Source: Isosphaeraceae bacterium EP7
Lineage (GTDB): Bacteria > Planctomycetota > Planctomycetia > Isosphaerales > Isosphaeraceae
DNA: 64,000 nucleotides
Assembly (NCBI GenBank): GCA_038400315.1
Contig: CP151667.1
Location: 5,715,174 to 5,779,173, forward strand
Direction of reading: 5' to 3'
Shown: positions 25,198 to 34,086 of the stretch, piece after piece
Numbering within the stretch: position 1 is the first letter of the stretch
Layout of the letters: the number at the start of each line of letters is the position of its first letter
Position numbers and translations under genes: made by a program
Notes under the pieces: model-generated
What the model saw: the letters and a program-made list of their open reading frames with translations, nothing else
Database searches by the model: none
What the model was told of the DNA's origin: nothing

Positions 25198-27501
25198 TCA
25201 GGGCATCCCGCGCGGCCAGTTGAGGTGGCGGGCGAGGAAGGCGAAGGTGGCCTTTCCGTCGATCTGGTGGCCGGCGTTGAAGTAGCCGACCTCGGTGCGA
25301 TCGGAGAGGCCGAGGGTGTCGTAGAGACGCTTGACCTTGGCGTATTCGTAGCCGATCCACTCGTCGGGGGCGACTCCGTCCTGGTGGCCCCGCTCGACCA
25401 TGAAGGGGCGGGGGGCGATGAGGGCGGCCATCTCGGCGTAGTTGAAGCGCTCGGCCAGGGCGAACTCGTACATGTCGTACTCGAGGGTGTACATGTAGGA
25501 GTAGGCGCGGTCGATGTTGGTGGTCTTGACGGCCCACTCGTTGAAGTCGGCCGAGCAGATGGAGAGGCAGTAATCTTCGAGCATCGCGGGGACTCGCATG
25601 GCGGTCTTGCCACCATAGGAGAGTCCGTAGAAGGCGATGCGGCCGGGGTCGACGTTGGGCTGGGTTTTCAGCCAGTTCAGGGTCTGCTGGTGCTGGGCGG
25701 CGATGATCGAGAAGAGGGTCTTCTTGAGGGGCTGGGCCTTGCGCTGGAGGGTGCGGAAGGTGTCGTGGCCGGTGTATGGGTTCTGCGGGGCGTAGACGAT
25801 GTAGCCGCGGTCGGCCAGCTGCGCTCCGTAGGAGTTGTAGACCGACTTGATCGACGGGTCGACAATCGGGTCGGGAGTCCCTTCCAGGCCGTGCTGGCAG
25901 ACGACGACAGGGCGCCGCTCGCCCGGCTTCAGGTCCTTGGGCAGGAGCAGGACTCCCGAGGCGCTCACGCCGGGCCAGACGGGGATCTCGACGGCATGGG
26001 CCGTCCAGTTGGGGCGGTCGGCGAGTTGCTTGGTGCGGGCGGAGATGGGCTCGGAGGGGGGCGGGAACCGGCCAATGAGTTCTTCGTGGAAGGTCGCGCG
26101 GAAGGGCTTCGTCGAGGCGGACCAAGCTTCGGGTGAGCTGCGATTGGCCTGATTCCAGTAGGCGTCGCGACGAAGCTCCGAGGTGCGAATGAGCCCCTGA
26201 GTATAGCTGACCATCTGGTTGACGATGCGTTGCATCCGGGCGTCGGGATCGGTCAGCTGGCGCGGCGGGTACTGGAAGGAATTCGAAGATTCGAGTGTCT
26301 GACCGGTCAGTGCGAGGAGGAACGCGGAGAAGCCCTGGGAGCTCCAGGTCGAGGTTTCGTCGCCGAGAACGACGGGAAATTCGGTGGTATGGGCGGGGAT
26401 GAGTCCGGCGATGCGGGCGGCCTCGCGGTCGACGGCCGACCGGGCCGGGGAGGTCAGGCGGCCCGAGGCCGCGTCATTGAGGCCATTCACCGGGGGATTG
26501 GGGCCGGTCGTCTCGGGCCCTCGGCTGGCCTCGATGACGAGCTTGCGGGGATAGATGAGCGAGGCGATCTCGGCATCGCCGAACTCGTCGAGCAGGCCCC
26601 AGACGTTGCGGTCGATGGGCTCGGCCCAGCTCCCTTCGCGGGGGCCGAACGAGCCGGCGACCCAGGTGGCGGCGATCCGAGGGTCGAGCGCGGAGGCCCC
26701 GAGCGCGACGAGCCCCCCTTCCCCGTGACCGGCGACGCCGATGGGAAGGCCCGGATGCTTCGCGGAAAGCCAGTCGACGGCGGCCCGCACCTCGTCGATC
26801 TCGTAGCCGAGGATGTGTCGGCCGGCCTCGAAGGCCATCCGGTAGACCCACTCGCGATGCGAGAGGTTGGTCATCCGCACGGCGGGATTGCCGGAGAAGG
26901 TGGAGGCCCGGCTGACGAGGGTGGGGATCAGGACTCTGCAGCCGGCATCGCACAGGCTGCGGGCGGAAATTGGAGCCCCGGATGCATGCGTCCCGGGCGC
27001 GAGGCCGGCGGGGACTTCCGGGCGAGCGTCGGCATCCCCGAGCAGGACGACGCAGGCCTTGGGCTCGCCTGCGGGATTGAGGAGCAGACCCTCGGCCTCG
27101 AAGCCGGGATAGACCGACCAGCGCACGACGATCACGGGCACGCGGAAGGGGTCGTCGGAGGGTACGGTTGCGATGGCGGCGTCGGGGACGATCGCGTCGA
27201 GCGTGACCGGCGAGACTCGCTTGCCGGTGGCCCCCAGGATGTGTTCGAGGCGGGCCCGGTTGGGGGCGACCGAGGCGAGGTAGGCGGCGTCGGAAGAGAG
27301 GTCGCGGTTCCAGTGGCGGGGGCGTCGGGCGACGCTGGCCAGGGTCTCGGCATCGAGGAAGAGGTGGAGATCGGCGACCATCGATGCGGCGGGGTCGGCC
27401 GGGCGATCCCAGGGGAGGGTCCCGGGCAGGGATTGGCCTCGGGCGGCCCCGCCTGAAAGCAGGACCGCCGCGAGGAGGACGCCCGCGTGCACGTGTCGCA
27501 T
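25198..27501 (-). CDS. Secreted tandem alpha/beta hydrolase (acetyl-xylan-esterase/dienelactone-hydrolase-like)
   Basis: 767 residues with a signal peptide (VLLAAVLLSGGAARG). Two alpha/beta-hydrolase domains follow each other. In the C-terminal one, the nucleophile elbow is GLSYGG (Ser628), a likely Asp is in GHQDG (708) and the His in GHQIDG (745): a full triad. In the N-terminal one, the elbow reads GHGEG (258-262), so the Ser is replaced by Gly and this domain is probably inactive or only binds substrate. Related planctomycete proteins are annotated as acetyl xylan esterases; the true substrate is unknown. It is followed upstream by a ROK kinase gene in the same direction, 20 bases apart. 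Confidence 0.82.
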   Translation of the reverse strand: MRHVHAGVLLAAVLLSGGAARGQSLPGTLPWDRPADPAASMVADLHLFLDAETLASVARRPRHWNRDLSSDAAYLASVAPNRARLEHILGATGKRVSPVTLDAIVPDAAIATVPSDDPFRVPVIVVRWSVYPGFEAEGLLLNPAGEPKACVVLLGDADARPEVPAGLAPGTHASGAPISARSLCDAGCRVLIPTLVSRASTFSGNPAVRMTNLSHREWVYRMAFEAGRHILGYEIDEVRAAVDWLSAKHPGLPIGVAGHGEGGLVALGASALDPRIAATWVAGSFGPREGSWAEPIDRNVWGLLDEFGDAEIASLIYPRKLVIEASRGPETTGPNPPVNGLNDAASGRLTSPARSAVDREAARIAGLIPAHTTEFPVVLGDETSTWSSQGFSAFLLALTGQTLESSNSFQYPPRQLTDPDARMQRIVNQMVSYTQGLIRTSELRRDAYWNQANRSSPEAWSASTKPFRATFHEELIGRFPPPSEPISARTKQLADRPNWTAHAVEIPVWPGVSASGVLLLPKDLKPGERRPVVVCQHGLEGTPDPIVDPSIKSVYNSYGAQLADRGYIVYAPQNPYTGHDTFRTLQRKAQPLKKTLFSIIAAQHQQTLNWLKTQPNVDPGRIAFYGLSYGGKTAMRVPAMLEDYCLSICSADFNEWAVKTTNIDRAYSYMYTLEYDMYEFALAERFNYAEMAALIAPRPFMVERGHQDGVAPDEWIGYEYAKVKRLYDTLGLSDRTEVGYFNAGHQIDGKATFAFLARHLNWPRGMP

Positions 27502-27521
27502 CGATGATCTCCGATTGATTT

Positions 27522-28517
27522 TCAGGCCGAGAGGAAGGCCTCGCGGGCCATGAGGGAGGCGCCCAGGATGCCGGCGTTGTCGCCGAGGGCGGCGGCCACG
27601 AACTTGATCTTCATCTCGGGGTCGACCAGGATCTGACGGCGGGCGGACTGGCGGATGAGGTCGACGTAGGGGTCGCCCAGGGCCTCGACGACCCCGCCGC
27701 CGATGATGACCAGCTCGGGACCGAAGACGTTGACCAGGCTGCCCAGGCCGAGCCCGAGGTAGTGCGCCGACCGCTGGACGGCCCGGACGGCGACGAGGTC
27801 ATTGGCCTGGACGGCGGCGGCCAGCTCCCCGCTCTTGATCTTGCCCGACTTGCGGTCGATCTTGCTGCCGAAGACGCTGGGCTGGCCGTTGCGGACCGAC
27901 TTGGCGATGCGGCGGGCGATGGCCGTTCGGCTGGCCAGGGCCTCCATGCAGCCGCGCTGGCCGCAGCCGCAGCGGGGCCCGCCGGCCTTGACGGTCATGT
28001 GGCCGAGCTCGCCGGCGTTGCCGGTGGAGCCCTCGACGATCTTGCCGTCCATGATCAGGCAGCCGCCGATGCCCGTGCCGACGAAGGCGCCGATGAGGCT
28101 GTTGTAGCCGCGGCCGGCGCCGAGCTTGAACTCGCCATAGCCGCCCACGCGCACGTCGTTCTGGAGCAGGACGGGGAGGCCGCCGAGCGCCGCGGAGAGT
28201 CCCGGCCCGAGGTGGAACTCGCGGACGTTCATGTTGGCGCTGAAGTGGATCACGCCGGTTTTGGGGTCGAGCGGGCCGGGCGAGCCGATGCCCACGGCGG
28301 CGATGTCGTCGAGGGTCAGCCCGGACGCGGCGACGGCCTCGCGGACGCACGACTCGATGGCGGCGAGGATCGCATCTGCCCCGTCCTTGGCCGGGGTCGA
28401 CTTTTTGGATCGGCCTGAGATCGCCTGATCCGGGCCCACAACCCCGGCAAGGACCTTGGTCCCCCCCAGGTCCACGCCCACAACAGGCCGACCGCCATCC
28501 AGCTCTGACATAGTCAT
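27522..28517 (-). CDS. ROK family sugar kinase (glucokinase-like)
   Basis: 331 residues. The ATP phosphate-binding loop is DLGGTK near residue 16. The ROK zinc signature GH...KAGGPRCGCGQRGCME follows near residue 175, with all four ligands present. QNDVRVGGYGE stands where the catalytic Asp-containing NDANA segment occurs. It should phosphorylate glucose or a related sugar with ATP. The stop is 20 bases before the esterase gene start, so the two may be co-transcribed, which would link sugar release outside with phosphorylation inside (inference). ATG at 28517 or 28511 are both possible. Confidence 0.9.
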   Translation of the reverse strand: MTMSELDGGRPVVGVDLGGTKVLAGVVGPDQAISGRSKKSTPAKDGADAILAAIESCVREAVAASGLTLDDIAAVGIGSPGPLDPKTGVIHFSANMNVREFHLGPGLSAALGGLPVLLQNDVRVGGYGEFKLGAGRGYNSLIGAFVGTGIGGCLIMDGKIVEGSTGNAGELGHMTVKAGGPRCGCGQRGCMEALASRTAIARRIAKSVRNGQPSVFGSKIDRKSGKIKSGELAAAVQANDLVAVRAVQRSAHYLGLGLGSLVNVFGPELVIIGGGVVEALGDPYVDLIRQSARRQILVDPEMKIKFVAAALGDNAGILGASLMAREAFLSA

Positions 28518-28638
28518 CCCGGCCTCGGACCCTGGAGATCGATCATCAACGCCCGATGGCGAGCGGAGATCCTAACCGATTGGAGGGACTCTTAGGAATG
28601 GGGCCCGCGACGGTGCCCGCCATCGGGTTGCGGTGCGG

Positions 28639-31600
28639 TCAACGAGGGCGGAGGTCGCCGATGCGCCGGGTCAGCTCGGCGGCGAAGTCAAGGACCAGGG
28701 GGCGCCGATCACGCCGGCGGTCGTCGGTCACCTCCGGAGCCCCCTGGAGCAGCCCCGGCCAGTCGGCGACCCAGGCCGATTCGCGCTCACCGGCGTGGAC
28801 CAGCCAGGACGCGAGCCGGGCGAGCAGGACCTCGCCCCAGGCGTCGGCACCGTAAACGAGGCGCGCCACCAGGGCCCGGCGATCGAACTCGGACAGCCCG
28901 GCCGCTGGGAGTGTTTTCGTCCAGCGTCCGAGGGTCTCGCGCCGCGAACCCGGGTCGGAGCCTTCGCGCTCCAGATCGGTGAGCGCCTCGATGAACCGCC
29001 AGCGCACCAGGCCGCCGGCCGAGAGCCGAGACTCGTCGCGCTGAGTGGACCTGGGGGCGATGGCGTCGTCTTCGGGGCTGAGGCTGAGGTTGGCGAGCGG
29101 GTCGGCGGAGAAAATCCTGGGGACGAGCCATTCGCGCAGGGGTGCCAGCAATTCGAGGGCGACCGGAGCCATCGGGGCGCGTCGCGAGAAGGCATCGCGG
29201 AGGTCATCCTTCGCATCGGGGTACGAGCGGTGGTCCCACCAGGCCAGATCATACGGCTTGATCTCGGCGGCCCTCGACGCCAGCAGCGCGGCCAGCACGG
29301 CGCCGGGGCAGGCCCGGTCGCAGGCGTTGAAGAAGACCTCGCAGAACCGGGGGAGATTGGTCCCCTGGTTCAAGGCGTGGTCCCATTCGAGGAAGAGGGC
29401 CAACACCTCGGCGGCCGACTTGCCTCGCAGGTGGCGCTGGATATCGCGATAGAGCAGAGGCCAGTGCCCCTGGGCGTGGAGGAGCATCTCGCGCCAGGGG
29501 AAAAGGCCCCTGGCCCGCGACGCCCCCTTCGAGGCCAGCGCGACGATCTCGGAGGCGAGCCCGTCGTATTCGAGCCCTTCGTTCCGCGCATGCAGACCGA
29601 TCCGTCCGAGCAGCCACGAGAGCCTGGAAAGCCAGGCCTCCCACCCCAGGGTCGGGTCGCCGAGTGCCTCGGCAAGCGGCCTCGCCAGGCCTTCGAGGCC
29701 CGGTGCGCCGGCCTCGAAGGCCCCCGGCCAGGCGACGACGCAGCGATCGAGGAGGGGCGTGAAGGCGTCGTTCGAATCGCCGGCGAGGTAACGCTTCAGC
29801 AGCGCGAGCAAAGCCCCACGCTCCTCGGGCTGGACGTCGGCCAGGTCGACGCCGGCCAGGTCGTCGGGGCGTCGTTTCGCCAGGGCGGTAAGCAGCGACT
29901 GGGCGTTGCGGAACCGTTCGCGTGAGCGGGGTTCGAGGTCGTCGCGGTCGGCATCGATCCAGGCGCGGAGGCCGCGGTCCTTGAACTGGCTCAGGGAGGC
30001 GACGAGGGAATAGAGACTCGATCGGCTGAGGTAGGCATCGGCCCAACCTTCGCCGACAGGGCGGTCGGACGCGGGAAGGGTGAGGAGGACTTCCTCGACG
30101 GCCCACCGGAAGGGCTCGCGGGCCGCGAGTTCCGCCGCAACCCCGAGGACAACCCGGGCGAAGGCGGGACGCAAGAGTGCGGGGACGCGGTCGCGTCGAA
30201 GTCTCCAGTCGTCGCGGCCCTCGCCGGCCTGGAAGACGCGGGTCCAATAGGGGCGGAGCCAGGTCGCGGCGTCGTCGCGGCCCAGGGGCCAGTTCTCGAC
30301 GTCGGGCAGGTTGCGGCCGTGGGCCTTGTCGAACGTCCCGGCCAGATGCGAGGCGAGCGGACCGAGCTCCGAAGGCTTCGAGCAGGCGGCGAGAGCGTCG
30401 AGCACGGCGACGAGGGCTCCTTCGCTCTCGATCGCTTCGGTGAGTAGCGTGCGGAGCGGGCCGAGGTCGCCCGCCTCCAGCGAAGCCAGGGCATCGGGGG
30501 CGGCGAACGGCAGGAGCAAGCCCCGGCCGCAGAGCCCCGAGTTCGACAGCCAGAGGCGATCGAGTGTTGCGGCCTCGGGCGGGAGGGACGAGACCAAAGC
30601 GCCAACAAACGCCGGCCTGCATGCCTCGGGGGCTTTCTCCAGGGCAACACGAATGGCCGACCGACGCTCCTCGGTCGACGACTGCACGAAGCCGAGGCCG
30701 AGGGCCCGGCCCCAGGTGGACGCGGCGGCGGGGTCTGGCCATGCCCCACGGAACTTGAGATGGACGGAGAAGGCCTCGAACGCGGAGGCTGGCAGTGGTG
30801 CACGCCCGACGACCGCGAGCCACCAAGGGGCCCCGCGCCGGGCGGACCAGTCATTGCCGAGGCCGTTGCGGGCGGACCAGCCGGCGAGCTCGGCAATCCG
30901 ACGCCAGCCCCACTCATCTGTCGGCGGCTCGTTGGACTGCAACGCCAACTCGACGCCGACCAGCCCATCCAGCCAGGCGTCGGTCCAGCGGTCTTCGGTG
31001 GTCTCTGGCAGGCGGCAGGAACGGGCCCGGCGGTCGAGGCCGGACCTGGCTTCTCCGCCGGGCTGGACTGACCAGGCGGCCAGCGTCTCGGCCCAGCGCG
31101 GGACCTCGACGGGCGGGTCGATTGTCCCGGCGGTCAGGTCGGCGATGGCCCCCAGCGAGAGCAAGGCCGGGCGATTGGGCCGGGCCGCGAGGGCGGTCCC
31201 CTGAAGGCGGAGGCCGGGTAGTTCCTCGGGGCGTTCATGGAAGGTGGAGAAGGTCAGGTCGGGCCGTAAAGGGGACGGAAACGCCCAGGTGAGCAGGGCA
31301 ATCCGGTCGGCCAGGTGGTCGGGCTCATCGATCAGGAAGAGAGTCCGCCCCTCGCGGACGGCCCTTGCCGTTGCGGCCAGGAGGGCCGGCAAGGAGGGGT
31401 TCGTCGGCGAGAGCTCAACCGGGGGGAGCAGGTCGCCGCGGCCAGGCTCGATCGGTTCCGGCGCCCGACCGAGGCTCGGCTCGGGGTCTCCCCGTCGCCA
31501 GATCCGGGCCTCGCGGAGGCCGGCGGGCCAGTTGTCCAGGCGGGCAAGCTCCTCGGGTTCCAGGCGAAGGCCGTGGGCGAAGTGGCCACCGGGTCGTCCC

Positions 31601-31875
31601 CAGAGGCCGCGCTCGGTCTCGTACTCGTAGGGGCGAGGAGTGAGGTAGGCGACCTCGGCGGTGCCGGACTCCTCGTCGCGGCGGTAGCGCAGGACGGCGG
31701 GGGCGAGGGTGCGGGTGCCCGGCAGAAAGGCGCGATAGGCCAGGTGGCGGAAGTCGCCCGCGACGGGGTATCCCGGGGTCTTCCGCTTGATCTGGAACCC
31801 GCCGCTGGCACCCAGGCCGTAACCGGTGGGGCACTGGGTGTAGTAGATCTGCTCCAAAGGGGCCGTCCTCGGCAT
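28639..31875 (-). CDS. GAP1-like (GTPase-associated protein 1) large cytoplasmic protein
   Basis: 1078 residues, no signal or membrane segments. The N-terminus LEQIYYTQCPTGYGLGASGG followed by FQIKRKTPGY resembles the GAP1-N2 type domain described in predicted NTP-dependent conflict systems. A middle region LLPPVELSPTNPSLPALLAATARAV then LFLIDEPDHLADRIALLTWAFPSPLR fits GAP1-M. The rest is a long helical, Trp-rich C-terminal part. Family naming is from memory of these motifs; a profile search would settle it. The gene begins 10 bases after the vWA stop, so they form an operon. No GTPase gene is adjacent. Confidence 0.65.
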   Translation of the reverse strand: MPRTAPLEQIYYTQCPTGYGLGASGGFQIKRKTPGYPVAGDFRHLAYRAFLPGTRTLAPAVLRYRRDEESGTAEVAYLTPRPYEYETERGLWGRPGGHFAHGLRLEPEELARLDNWPAGLREARIWRRGDPEPSLGRAPEPIEPGRGDLLPPVELSPTNPSLPALLAATARAVREGRTLFLIDEPDHLADRIALLTWAFPSPLRPDLTFSTFHERPEELPGLRLQGTALAARPNRPALLSLGAIADLTAGTIDPPVEVPRWAETLAAWSVQPGGEARSGLDRRARSCRLPETTEDRWTDAWLDGLVGVELALQSNEPPTDEWGWRRIAELAGWSARNGLGNDWSARRGAPWWLAVVGRAPLPASAFEAFSVHLKFRGAWPDPAAASTWGRALGLGFVQSSTEERRSAIRVALEKAPEACRPAFVGALVSSLPPEAATLDRLWLSNSGLCGRGLLLPFAAPDALASLEAGDLGPLRTLLTEAIESEGALVAVLDALAACSKPSELGPLASHLAGTFDKAHGRNLPDVENWPLGRDDAATWLRPYWTRVFQAGEGRDDWRLRRDRVPALLRPAFARVVLGVAAELAAREPFRWAVEEVLLTLPASDRPVGEGWADAYLSRSSLYSLVASLSQFKDRGLRAWIDADRDDLEPRSRERFRNAQSLLTALAKRRPDDLAGVDLADVQPEERGALLALLKRYLAGDSNDAFTPLLDRCVVAWPGAFEAGAPGLEGLARPLAEALGDPTLGWEAWLSRLSWLLGRIGLHARNEGLEYDGLASEIVALASKGASRARGLFPWREMLLHAQGHWPLLYRDIQRHLRGKSAAEVLALFLEWDHALNQGTNLPRFCEVFFNACDRACPGAVLAALLASRAAEIKPYDLAWWDHRSYPDAKDDLRDAFSRRAPMAPVALELLAPLREWLVPRIFSADPLANLSLSPEDDAIAPRSTQRDESRLSAGGLVRWRFIEALTDLEREGSDPGSRRETLGRWTKTLPAAGLSEFDRRALVARLVYGADAWGEVLLARLASWLVHAGERESAWVADWPGLLQGAPEVTDDRRRDRRPLVLDFAAELTRRIGDLRPR

Positions 31876-31885
31876 CGGGTCGGAA

Positions 31886-33958
31886 TCAGAAGTCGATCAG
31901 GTCGAAGGCGACGGGGGCCAGGCCGTCGACGGTGCGGGCAGGGTCGGACCAATCGGCGTCATTGCGACGGCGGAGGAGCGCGGCGATGCTCGATCGGAGC
32001 CTGCGATCGAGGGCCCCGAGGTAGGCGTCGTCGGCGCGGAGCAGCTCCGACTGCGTGCGTCCGAGCAGGCCATCGGGCCGGGCGGGGGGAAGGCCTCCGC
32101 GCATCTGGATGGCATCGGCGAATGTCTGATCGCCCCGATCGGCGGCCAGAAACGACGTCTCGCCAGCGGCCGCCGCGGCGCCGATGCGGGCCAGGTCGAC
32201 GAGGTCGGCCGGGGCCGAGGCGGCGGCCTTCTGCCAGGCGACCAGTTCGCGAATCAAGTCGTCCAGCTCGTCTCGACTCATCAGGACATCCAGGGTCACG
32301 AGCCTGGCCTCTCCCATCGTCTGAGCAACCCAGCCTCTGCGGACCGAAGGGGCCTTGCGACCTCCCTGGCGAGGGTCGGGCCTGGGCACGGCGTCGGGTT
32401 CGCCCCGATGGAGGTCAACCAGCACAGGAGCGACCTTATCGAGCGTCAAGCCGCGGGCGTTGACGTATTCGGCAAGCTTCCCTTCGGCCTCGGCCGCGGC
32501 GAGCGCCGCCAGGGTCCGGGCATGCTCGACGCGGTCGGCGATGAGCGCCTGGAGGGTCGATTCCAGGCGGCCGGAATCGGTCAGGTCGATAACGACGGGC
32601 TCGATTGGCCGGGCGAACCCGTTGGCCTTGTCGCCGGGCAGGAATGAGCCGGCGGCCAGTGCGTTCCACTGGGCCTCGCGGCGATTTTTCTCGTCGCGCG
32701 AGAGCTGGCCCGGCCGGTCGAGGCCGACCGCCGCGATCGTGATCCCGGCGGTCTTCGCCAGGGCCGCCAGGGCATCGGCGCGATCGGTTCCACGCTCGTG
32801 GTCGGGGGCGTCGCCCAGCAGGACGAGCATCTTGGTGGCCAACTCGCCGGCGCGTCCCGTGGGCCAGTCGAGGTGCCTGAGCGTGCCCACCGTCTCGCCG
32901 GGGGCCGCGGGAAGGGCGACCGCCAGGCCGTCCATCACCGCCTCGTCGACCGAACCATCGCCGCGACTTGCAGCCTCAATCTGTTCGAGGGCCTTCAAGA
33001 AACCCTGCGGATCGGTGAACTCGGTGACGACACGGGCCCTGAAGCCGAAGGCGGGGGCGGCGTCGCGGTACTCGACTAGACCGAGGCGCAGCGTCACGTC
33101 TCGGGCGTGCCCCTGCGTCTCGTCGGCCAGGCCCGAGGCAAGTCGTCGCGCGGCGTCGATGGTCGCCTGCATCGAGGCGGTCGTGTCGACGGCGAACGCG
33201 ACGTAGGTCCGCTTCAGGGCCGGCAAGAAGTCGGCGGGAACCTCTCGCGGGCGAGGCTGCGGCGGAGCCCGGTCGCTCACCAGGCTGGCAACCTGATAGA
33301 TGGTCCTCGGCGGGCCTTCTTGCTGGGGAACGACCTTCGTGGCGAGCACCGGAATTCCGAGCGTCGCGGCGGCCTGGCTAGCGGCGTCTTCTTCGCCCTC
33401 GGTTGGGCAGGGATTGGGGGCGTGGCGCGGGCAGTCTCGGCCGGCCAGGGCATCGAGCAGGCAGGGCTCCTCGCGGTAGATGACCAGTGGAGCCCGGCCA
33501 GAACGCGGGGTGGGCCGGGCCATCACGCGGGTATCCCACTCGAAGACGGAATCCGCCGGTACCCAGCCGCGCGGGGGCCCTTCCCTGGGCCCGATCTGGA
33601 TGACCGGCCGGCCGTTGGCGCTGGCCTCGCCGTAGACGAAATGGATCGAGAAATAATCGAGCGGGCGCCCCGCCTTGTAGCCGGCCACCGGGTCGCTGGA
33701 ACAGACGACATCGAGGTCCTTGATGACCACCTTGCGCCTCAGGCCGTCGGCCGTGCGGAGAATGCCGTCGGCGGGCGGTATCGCAACCGCGAAGGGCTTC
33801 GGCTTCGAGCTCGCGTCGGTTTTCTCGGCGGAAACGGCGGGCGTCGATGCCGCCGGCCTCGTCGCGACCCGGCGCGCGAGCAAGCCCGGCAGGCCCCAGG
33901 CCAGTACGGCCAGCAGCGTGACGAGGTAGACAACGGGCATCCGGTAGAGCGCGGGCAT
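31886..33958 (-). CDS. Membrane-anchored von Willebrand factor A (vWA) domain protein
   Basis: 690 residues. Residues ~8-28 (PVVYLVTLLAVLAWGLPGLL) form one membrane anchor, so the bulk is extracytoplasmic or faces the cytoplasm depending on orientation. Residues ~75-165 form an SH3-like segment (YFSIHFVYGEA, GWVPADSVFEWDTRVMAR) resembling the region before vWA in PpkA-type proteins. The vWA domain starts near 250; its metal site is DTTAS (258-262) with a later Thr and a DAPDHE segment. It heads the operon with the GAP1-like gene. ATG at 33958 is chosen so that the anchor is N-terminal. Confidence 0.8.
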   Translation of the reverse strand: MPALYRMPVVYLVTLLAVLAWGLPGLLARRVATRPAASTPAVSAEKTDASSKPKPFAVAIPPADGILRTADGLRRKVVIKDLDVVCSSDPVAGYKAGRPLDYFSIHFVYGEASANGRPVIQIGPREGPPRGWVPADSVFEWDTRVMARPTPRSGRAPLVIYREEPCLLDALAGRDCPRHAPNPCPTEGEEDAASQAAATLGIPVLATKVVPQQEGPPRTIYQVASLVSDRAPPQPRPREVPADFLPALKRTYVAFAVDTTASMQATIDAARRLASGLADETQGHARDVTLRLGLVEYRDAAPAFGFRARVVTEFTDPQGFLKALEQIEAASRGDGSVDEAVMDGLAVALPAAPGETVGTLRHLDWPTGRAGELATKMLVLLGDAPDHERGTDRADALAALAKTAGITIAAVGLDRPGQLSRDEKNRREAQWNALAAGSFLPGDKANGFARPIEPVVIDLTDSGRLESTLQALIADRVEHARTLAALAAAEAEGKLAEYVNARGLTLDKVAPVLVDLHRGEPDAVPRPDPRQGGRKAPSVRRGWVAQTMGEARLVTLDVLMSRDELDDLIRELVAWQKAAASAPADLVDLARIGAAAAAGETSFLAADRGDQTFADAIQMRGGLPPARPDGLLGRTQSELLRADDAYLGALDRRLRSSIAALLRRRNDADWSDPARTVDGLAPVAFDLIDF

Positions 33959-34086
33959 GGGCTTCGATGATTCCAGGCGCGAGGGTCGGACGCTGGGCAG
34001 CGGCCGACTCTCGCGGTACGTTCGATCGTATGACGGCGGTGCCCTCGCGGGCAACCCGCCGGGCTCGGACCCCTGGAGGCCTTGGC

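Noticed and set aside
26230-27456. 408-codon open frame on the plus strand
   Set aside because: Antisense shadow of the tandem hydrolase.
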